Assembly (NCBI GenBank): GCA_937927685.1
Contig: CALBSC010000064.1
Coordinates: forward strand, 1-6,997
Length of the DNA: 6,997 bases
DNA from: an uncultured Burkholderiales bacterium
GTDB taxonomy: Bacteria > Pseudomonadota > Gammaproteobacteria > Burkholderiales > Burkholderiaceae_C
Reading direction: 5' to 3'
This document shows positions 1 through 4,155 of the stretch, in pieces. The notes under the pieces were generated by a model. That model worked only from the letters and a program-made list of their open reading frames with translations. It was not told the origin of the DNA and searched no databases. The number at the start of each line of letters is the position of its first letter. Position 1 is the first letter of the stretch. A program made the translations under genes and the position numbers.

Positions 1-61
1 CTTGCATGTGTAAAGCATTCCGCCAGCGTTCAATCTGAGCCAGGATCAAACTCTACAGTTC
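1..61 (-). rRNA. rrs: 16S ribosomal RNA, 5' end only (partial)
   Basis: Read on the minus strand, this is the first 61 nt of a 16S rRNA. It carries the universal AGAGTTTGATCCTGGCTCAG site (plus-strand 35-54), then ATTGAACGCTGGCGG and ACACATGCAAG. Aligned to the remembered E. coli sequence without gaps, mature nucleotide 1 falls at 61 and position 1 of the window is 16S nucleotide 61. The rest of the rRNA operon lies outside the window to the left. The stretch GGAATGCTTTACACATGC and the TGTAGAG before the universal site are of the type seen in Comamonadaceae. The exact mature 5' end is inferred by alignment. Confidence 0.97.
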
Positions 62-111
62 GATCTTGAATAATTTTGCCCTCTTTCGAAGGCCACTCAT
101 AAAACGGAATT

Positions 112-128
112 GAAGTGAACTTCACTTC
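112..128 (-). repeat. Short perfect inverted repeat in the rRNA leader
   Basis: GAAGTGAA (112-119) and TTCACTTC (121-128) are exact reverse complements separated by one base. In RNA this gives a 7-bp stem with a 3-nt loop, ending about 50 nt before the mature 16S. It is probably a small local hairpin of the pre-16S leader. The function is inferred only from its position. Confidence 0.5.
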
Positions 129-138
129 TATCTCATGA

Positions 139-193
139 GCGTTTTAAGTCTTGCGACTTGGTTACTAGAACCATGGCAATCGCCTTAAAACGC
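139..193 (-). repeat. 10-bp inverted repeat forming a leader stem-loop
   Basis: GCGTTTTAAG (139-148) and CTTAAAACGC (184-193) are perfect reverse complements enclosing 35 nt. Inside is a second inverted repeat, TGGTT (159-163) and AACCA (169-173), with a 5-nt loop. An alternative small hairpin, AAGTC (146-150) with GACTT (155-159), would compete with both. The structure sits between boxA and the 16S start, so it would be transcribed in every pre-16S RNA. It could guide leader folding or processing. Confidence 0.6.
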
Positions 194-213
194 CCACGCT
201 TATCGGCTGTATA

Positions 214-225
214 TTTTTAATGAAC
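214..225 (-). promoter_or_regulatory. boxA-like rRNA antitermination element
   Basis: On the minus strand the sequence is GTTCATTAAAAA, close to the boxA form GTTCTTTAAAAA/TGCTCTTTAACA. It lies a few bases before the conserved ACAGCCGATAAG motif, the position where I recall boxA in Burkholderiales rRNA leaders. boxA RNA binds NusB-NusE (S10) and keeps RNA polymerase resistant to Rho during rRNA synthesis. A second boxA-like sequence at 290-301 lies inside the P2 promoter spacer and would be present only in transcripts starting upstream of it. Confidence 0.6.
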
Positions 226-270
226 CCGTTGCGCGGTCGATGCCGCTTTGTTTCTGCCGTTTTCAGCAGA

Positions 271-307
271 GCCTTGAATTATGACACAGTTTTTAAAGAC
301 CTGTCAA
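271..307 (-). promoter_or_regulatory. rRNA promoter P2
   Basis: On the minus strand there is a perfect -35 TTGACA (302-307), an 18-bp spacer, and a -10 CATAAT (278-283; 5 of 6 to TATAAT). Transcription should start near 271-273, in the AAGGC that follows. Upstream of the -35 are short A-runs (plus-strand T-runs at 315-328). The hexamers are the best sigma-70 pair in the window. The core and the following 16 nt align without gaps to P1. Confidence 0.75.
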
Positions 308-382
308 ACTTAAGGGTTTTTGCTGTTTTGAACCGTTTGCATTTGGCTTGTTGCCGTTTGCTGTTCAGTTTTATTCAGCGAA

Positions 383-441
383 GCCTTAGATTCTATACCG
401 AATTTTTCTTGACTGGCAACAATTTCAAAAATATTTTTTGT
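383..441 (-). promoter_or_regulatory. rRNA promoter P1 with UP element
   Basis: On the minus strand there is a -35 TTGCCA (414-419), an 18-bp spacer and a -10 TAGAAT (390-395). An alternative reading is TATAGA at 392-397 with 16 bp. Directly upstream of the -35, plus-strand positions 420-441 are almost pure A/T (A-run, ATATTTTT, AAATT in minus sense), the pattern of an rRNA UP element bound by the RNA polymerase alpha C-terminal domains. The expected start is around 383-385. Placement and composition fit the main growth-rate-controlled rRNA promoter. Confidence 0.75.
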
Positions 442-512
442 TTGTTGCCGGACTTGTTCGGTCAGAAGGCTCTGTCCTGACGAGCAACTTGTTGAGTTGT
501 TTCTTCAAGACA

Positions 513-548
513 GCCAAAGACTATAGCACGTTTTCAAGCCGCTTCCAG
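513..548 (-). promoter_or_regulatory. Possible additional upstream rRNA promoter (P0)
   Basis: On the minus strand there is a -10 TATAGT (520-525; 5 of 6). Its downstream 16 nt (CTTTGGCTGTCTTGAA) match the same segment of P1 at 10 of 16 positions. The -35 is poor: CTGGAA (543-548) at 17 bp is only 3 of 6. It lies back-to-back with the uup promoter region. This is a candidate only, supported mainly by the resemblance to P1 and P2. Confidence 0.35.
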
Positions 549-576
549 AAATATTTCTCTGGGCGTCCAGACTCCT

Positions 577-582
577 GATAAT
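577..582 (+). promoter_or_regulatory. Candidate -10 element of uup
   Basis: GATAAT (5 of 6 to TATAAT) ends 9 nt before the uup ATG at 592, so transcription would start about 2-3 nt before the start codon or at it. The -35 region near 554-560 (TTTCTCT) is weak. There is no Shine-Dalgarno sequence between this hexamer and the ATG. Confidence 0.45.
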
Positions 583-591
583 GCACTGACT

Positions 592-2490
592 ATGTCCTGG
601 ATATCAATGCAAGACGCGCAACTGGCCTTTGGCCATGTCGCACTACTGGACCGTGCGCAGTTTTCGCTGGAGCGATTGGAGCGCGTGGGACTCATCGGCC
701 GCAACGGCACGGGCAAGTCGTCGCTTCTGAAAATATTGGCGGGACTGGAACGACTGGATGATGGCACCCTGCAGTACCAACAGGGTCTGCGCATCGCCTA
801 TGTGGCACAAGAGCCTGAACTGACACCCGAACACACCATCTTCGAATCCGTCAGCGACGGACTGGCGCACGTCAGGGCGCTGATTGACAAGTTCGAACGG
901 GGCGAGCCTCCGCTGGCACAGCTGCAAGATGAGATCGAGTCACTCAATGGCTGGACCTGGCAACAGCGCGTGGACGAAACACTGGCCCGCCTCAAGCTGG
1001 ATGGTTCCCGGCGAGTCAAGACGCTTTCGGGGGGCATGGCCAAGCGCGTGGCCCTGGCGCAAGCATTGGTCAGTGCGCCCGACGTGTTGCTGCTGGATGA
1101 GCCCACCAACCACCTGGACCTCGACAGCATTGTGTGGCTTGAAAAATTGCTGTTGAACTTCAACGGCAGCATCATCACCATCACCCACGACCGCACATTT
1201 CTAGACCGGGTGGCCACACGGATCGTAGAACTGGATCGTGGCCAGCTGCGCACCTATCCGGGTAATTACACGCAATACCAGCAACTCAAGCAGGAACAAC
1301 TGCAACAGGAAGCCGTCATACAGGCCAAGGCGGACAAGCTGCTGGCCGCCGAGGAGGTGTGGATTCGCAAGGGCGTGGAGGCACGACGCACACGCAGCCA
1401 GAGTCGTGTTGCGCGGCTGGAGCAATTGCGACAAACCCGCGCAGCGCGGCGTGACATGGTGGGTCAGGTTCGTTTTGACCTGGACCGCGGCAACGCCAGC
1501 GGCAAACTGGTTGCAGAACTTCAGGATGTATCTCTCAGTTTTGATCAGACATTGCCAGACGGCGAGTGCGTCAAGCGCGTGGTGGCCCAGCACGTGAACG
1601 CCACCTTGTTGCGCGGCGATAAAGTGGGTTTGATCGGCCCCAACGGCGCAGGCAAGACCACATTGCTCAAATTGATTCTGGGCGAGCTGCAACCCGACAG
1701 CGGCACGGTGCGTCAAGGCACGCAGTTGAGCATCGCCTACTTCGACCAGATGCGGGCTCAACTTGATCTTGATGCCACGCTCGAGGACTTCATCAGCCCG
1801 GGCAGCGAGTGGATCGAGATTGGCCAGCAGCGCAAGCACGTCAAGAGCTATCTGGGCGATTTTTTATTCTCGCCGGCCCGTTCAGGTTCTCCGGTTCGGT
1901 CCCTCTCTGGCGGCGAGCGCAACCGGTTGCTGCTGGCTCGGCTTTTTGCCCGCCCCGCCAACGTGCTCGTGCTGGACGAACCAACCAACGACCTCGACAT
2001 CGAAACCCTGGAGTTGCTGGAAGATCTGATTCAGTCCTACAACGGTACGGTCTTCATCGTGAGTCATGACCGGTCGTTCCTCGACAACGTGGTCACCAGC
2101 ACGCTGGTCTCGGAGGGCGAAGGCCGCTGGCGCGAATACGAGGGCAGCGTGGAGGACTGGCTCACCCAATCGGCGCGCTCTGCCGCCCTGCAAAGCAGCG
2201 GGGACGCCACTGCCCCCGCCCTGCCACCGTCAGCCATCTCCCCTCAGGCGCCACGACCCAAGCCACGTGCCAAGCTCAGCTACAAGGACCAACGCGAACT
2301 GGACGGCCTCCCGGACCATATCGCAGCCCTGGAATCCGAGCAGCAGTCCTTGCGCGTGGAAATGGCCGATGGCAGTCTCTACCAACGAGACCCCGCGCGT
2401 GCGACCCAACTGCACGCGCGTGACGGCGAAATAGAAGATTTGCTGATGCAAGCGCTGGAACGCTGGGAAACCCTCGCCGCCCGCAACTGA
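592..2490 (+). CDS. uup: ABC-F family ATPase Uup
   Basis: This is a soluble ABC-F protein with two ATPase domains and no membrane segment. The first nucleotide-binding domain has Walker A GRNGTGKS (36-43), signature LSGGM (145-149), Walker B LLLDEPTNHLD (166-176) and switch His199. A basic, charged inter-domain linker (about 226-300) follows. The second domain has GPNGAGKT (349-356), LSGGE (438-442), VLVLDEPTNDLD (458-469) and SHD (491-493). A Pro/Ala-rich tether (about 535-558) leads to a C-terminal coiled coil beginning KLSYKDQRELDGLP (561-574). That C-terminal domain and the start MSWISMQDAQLAFG identify Uup rather than EttA or YheS. The length of 632 aa is close to E. coli Uup (about 635). 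All catalytic motifs are intact. ABC-F proteins act at the ribosomal E site. Loss of E. coli uup raises precise transposon excision, and its C-terminal domain binds DNA. The 592 start is preferred because its N-terminus aligns with Uup; ATG 607 is an in-frame alternative. Confidence 0.95.
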   Translation: MSWISMQDAQLAFGHVALLDRAQFSLERLERVGLIGRNGTGKSSLLKILAGLERLDDGTLQYQQGLRIAYVAQEPELTPEHTIFESVSDGLAHVRALIDKFERGEPPLAQLQDEIESLNGWTWQQRVDETLARLKLDGSRRVKTLSGGMAKRVALAQALVSAPDVLLLDEPTNHLDLDSIVWLEKLLLNFNGSIITITHDRTFLDRVATRIVELDRGQLRTYPGNYTQYQQLKQEQLQQEAVIQAKADKLLAAEEVWIRKGVEARRTRSQSRVARLEQLRQTRAARRDMVGQVRFDLDRGNASGKLVAELQDVSLSFDQTLPDGECVKRVVAQHVNATLLRGDKVGLIGPNGAGKTTLLKLILGELQPDSGTVRQGTQLSIAYFDQMRAQLDLDATLEDFISPGSEWIEIGQQRKHVKSYLGDFLFSPARSGSPVRSLSGGERNRLLLARLFARPANVLVLDEPTNDLDIETLELLEDLIQSYNGTVFIVSHDRSFLDNVVTSTLVSEGEGRWREYEGSVEDWLTQSARSAALQSSGDATAPALPPSAISPQAPRPKPRAKLSYKDQRELDGLPDHIAALESEQQSLRVEMADGSLYQRDPARATQLHARDGEIEDLLMQALERWETLAARN

Positions 2491-2567
2491 TGCTTCCCGG
2501 GACAACACTGGGGCCAAAACCGTCACCCATGCAGCACCTCCAGGCCGCGCATGCGCAACAGCCATGA

Positions 2568-2573
2568 CACAAT
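2568..2573 (+). promoter_or_regulatory. Candidate -10 element of the histidine phosphatase gene
   Basis: CACAAT (4 of 6, keeping the key A2 and T6) ends 8 nt before the ATG at 2582. No good -35 is visible 16-18 bp upstream, and no Shine-Dalgarno sequence lies between it and the start codon. The support is mainly the repeated placement of similar hexamers before other starts in this window. Confidence 0.3.
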
Positions 2574-2581
2574 GATCCGCC

Positions 2582-3250
2582 ATGGGAACCCTGTACTTAG
2601 TGCGCCATGGCCAGGCTTCGTTTGGTGCGGACAACTACGACCAGTTGAGTGAACTCGGCTGGCGTCAGAGTCGTCGCCTGGGCGAACACTTTCGGCAACA
2701 AGGTCGACGATTCAATGCCGTCATCACCGGTACCCTGCAACGCCACGCGCAAACCCTGGCGGGTATTCAAGAAGGTCTGGGCAGCTCGCATGACAGCCTG
2801 CAACTCCCTGGGCTGAATGAATACGACAGCGAAGCGCTGATCCGCGCCATTCATCCGGCACCTTTGGCCAAACCCAACACGCCCGAGCTGTACCGCCATC
2901 ACTTCCGGTTGCTGCGTGAAGCCTTGCAGCAATGGATGGAGGGCAAGACCGCACCGGCGGGCATGCCCAGCTATGAGGCGTTTCGAACCGGTGTTGTCGA
3001 TGCCATCCACCAGGTGTTGTCACATCATCAAGGGGAGGTCTTGCTGGTCTCGAGCGGTGGCCCCATCTCGACAGCCGTGGGTCATGTGCTGGGCACCACC
3101 CCGGAGACCACGATCGAACTGAATTTTCATATCCGCAACAGCGCGGTCAGCGAATTCAAGATGTCCCCCAAAGGGCATCGCCTGATCAGTTACAACACCC
3201 TGAGCCATCTCGATGCACCCGAGTACCGGGACTGGGTGACTTTCGCGTGA
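2582..3250 (+). CDS. Histidine phosphatase superfamily protein with atypical active site
   Basis: This 222-residue cytoplasmic protein belongs to the phosphoglycerate-mutase-like histidine phosphatases. The N-terminal LVRHGQASFG (6-15) gives the phospho-acceptor His9 with Arg8. Arg54 (TLQRHAQT) is the second conserved arginine, and Glu80 (LNEYD) is the likely proton donor. The region that normally reads VSHGG reads VSSGGPIS (157-163), so Ser158 stands where the second active-site His is expected. I recall a proteobacterial subgroup starting MG.LYLVRHGQASFGADDYD that shares the SGGPI motif, so this is likely a subfamily feature rather than a mutation. The substrate is unknown; it should not be named phosphoglycerate mutase or SixA on this evidence. 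It has no signal peptide. It lies 91 bp after uup with no clear terminator between them. The 2582 start is preferred because the frame opens directly at the family N-terminus and the upstream in-frame ATG at 2564 meets a stop. Confidence 0.88.
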   Translation: MGTLYLVRHGQASFGADNYDQLSELGWRQSRRLGEHFRQQGRRFNAVITGTLQRHAQTLAGIQEGLGSSHDSLQLPGLNEYDSEALIRAIHPAPLAKPNTPELYRHHFRLLREALQQWMEGKTAPAGMPSYEAFRTGVVDAIHQVLSHHQGEVLLVSSGGPISTAVGHVLGTTPETTIELNFHIRNSAVSEFKMSPKGHRLISYNTLSHLDAPEYRDWVTFA

Positions 3251-3308
3251 AGTTGTGACACCCGGCACGACAGTCCGGAACCTCTACGCCCTTAACCCCC
3301 CTTTGCGA

Positions 3309-4118
3309 TCAGGGTGACTGGATCGTGCTCAGGGGCAGCAAGGCCACCTCGTCGAGCAAGCGGGCCAGTTGTTCACCGGCGGCTTTCAACAGCGCGACAC
3401 CTTTCTCGGGGGTGGCTGCGGTGGCATTGCCCGCCGCGCCTTGCGGGTTGTAATCCTGCATGTGCCAGCCCAGTTTGGCGCTTCGGCCATCGCCCAGCAA
3501 CGCGTAGTGTGCGGCGCGGTCTTGTGCCGTGGAGCGAAAGTCCTGCGCCAGTGCTTTGCGCACCGCAGCAGGCTGCAAGGCCAGCATCAATGAGGTTTCC
3601 AGATCGCCGCCATGCACACCAAAGCGCCACTCGGCCGCGGTGAATTGATCGGTCACGGCATCTCCCAACGGCAACTGGGACCAGCTGGAGTGGTAGACAA
3701 TCAAATCGCAGCGGCCGCGCAACTCGCGGGCCACCATGTCCATGGCCCCGACATGACCCCCATGCGCATTGAAGAGCACCAGCTTACGCACCCCCGCACG
3801 GGCCACACCCTCGCCCAGCTCGATCCACAGCCGGATCAGCGTTTCCGGGCTCAGACTGAGCGTGCCGGCAAAAGCCGTGTGCTCGGTGCTCAGCCCCACC
3901 GATTGCGTGGGCAACACCAATACCTGCGCGCTGGCCGGCAAGTGACCCAGCGCCTCTCGCACCACACCATCAACCAGCACCGTGTCCACAGACAACGGCA
4001 AATGCGGACCGTGCTGCTCGGTGGCACCCAGAGGTAAGACCGCGACGGCACGCGCTGGGTCGAGTTGCTCAAAGTCGGCCGAGGTCAGGTCGGCCCAAAA
4101 TCGGGGAAATGCGTTCAT
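3309..4118 (-). CDS. Creatininase family amidohydrolase
   Basis: This 269-residue protein has the fold-defining motifs of the creatininase family (binuclear-metal amidohydrolases): GATEQHGPHLPLSVDT (31-46) supplying Glu34, His36 and Asp45, NAHGGH (117-122) supplying His119, and HGGDLETS (169-176) supplying Glu174. All expected metal-ligand positions are present, so it should be active. The family includes creatinine amidohydrolase, deformylases of pyrimidine/flavin-type intermediates and the mycofactocin peptidase MftE. Nothing nearby (no creatinase, sarcosine oxidase or mycofactocin gene) selects among these, so the substrate is open. It has no signal peptide. The frame stays open upstream to 4358, but the start at 4118 (MNAFPRFWADLT) is chosen because the family N-terminus begins there and the extension would run into the divergent gene. 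It converges on the phosphatase gene across a 58-bp gap and diverges from the ScsB-like gene across 37 bp. Confidence 0.9.
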   Translation of the reverse strand: MNAFPRFWADLTSADFEQLDPARAVAVLPLGATEQHGPHLPLSVDTVLVDGVVREALGHLPASAQVLVLPTQSVGLSTEHTAFAGTLSLSPETLIRLWIELGEGVARAGVRKLVLFNAHGGHVGAMDMVARELRGRCDLIVYHSSWSQLPLGDAVTDQFTAAEWRFGVHGGDLETSLMLALQPAAVRKALAQDFRSTAQDRAAHYALLGDGRSAKLGWHMQDYNPQGAAGNATAATPEKGVALLKAAGEQLARLLDEVALLPLSTIQSP

Positions 4119-4126
4119 GGCACACC

Positions 4127-4132
4127 ATCTTA
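4127..4132 (-). promoter_or_regulatory. Candidate -10 element of the creatininase-family gene
   Basis: In minus-strand sense TAAGAT (4 of 6, with T1, A2, A5 and T6 kept) ends 8 nt before the ATG at 4118. No Shine-Dalgarno sequence lies between. The expected -35 would fall at about 4150-4155, just before the start of the opposite gene, and is not a good match. Confidence 0.35.
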
Positions 4133-4141
4133 AGCCTTCGG

Positions 4142-4147
4142 TAACAT
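4142..4147 (+). promoter_or_regulatory. Candidate -10 element of the ScsB/DsbD-like gene
   Basis: TAACAT (4 of 6) ends 8 nt before the ATG at 4156, without an intervening Shine-Dalgarno sequence. A -35 at 17 bp would be GGCACA (4119-4124), a 3-of-6 match that overlaps the base just upstream of the creatininase start codon. It is only 9 bp from the opposing -10 candidate. Confidence 0.35.
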
Positions 4148-4155
4148 CCTGCCTC

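Larger units (their letters stand above)
62..384 (-). other. rRNA operon leader (pre-16S 5' transcribed spacer)
   Basis: This is the AT-richer, non-coding stretch between the mature 16S start and the proposed P1 transcription start. Read on the minus strand it contains, in order, promoter P2, a boxA-like antitermination element, a conserved motif (ACAGCCGATAAGCGTGGGCG, plus-strand 191-210) that I recall following boxA in Burkholderiales rRNA leaders, and two local hairpins close to the 16S. The leader would be about 320 nt from P1 and about 210 nt from P2. The segment just upstream of the 16S should pair with sequence downstream of the 16S to form the RNase III processing stem, but that partner is outside the window. 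An 86-codon open frame at 220-480 on the plus strand has no gene-like properties. Confidence 0.85.

Noticed and set aside
220..480. 86-codon open frame on the plus strand in the rRNA upstream region
   Set aside because: It is antisense to the rRNA leader and promoters, its Phe/Leu/Arg-rich composition follows from A/T-rich DNA, and it has no ribosome-binding site or homology I recognise.
1201..1839. 212-codon antisense open frame within uup
   Set aside because: It is the opposite strand of a well-conserved ABC-F coding sequence; no start signal or recognisable motif.
2491..2581. Terminator or operator between uup and the phosphatase gene
   Set aside because: The palindromes TCCCGGGA (2495-2502) and GCGCATGCGC (2547-2556) are short, restriction-site-like and without a T-run. 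In GC-rich DNA they are expected by chance.
3251..3308. Terminator between the convergent phosphatase and creatininase-type genes
   Set aside because: Only CCGG...CCGG with a 4-bp stem is visible, with no U-tract on either strand. Termination there may be Rho-dependent, but nothing in the sequence shows it.
3982..4155. 58-residue N-terminal extension of the ScsB-like protein
   Set aside because: It would put a non-hydrophobic tail before a typical signal peptide and lies within the opposite gene.
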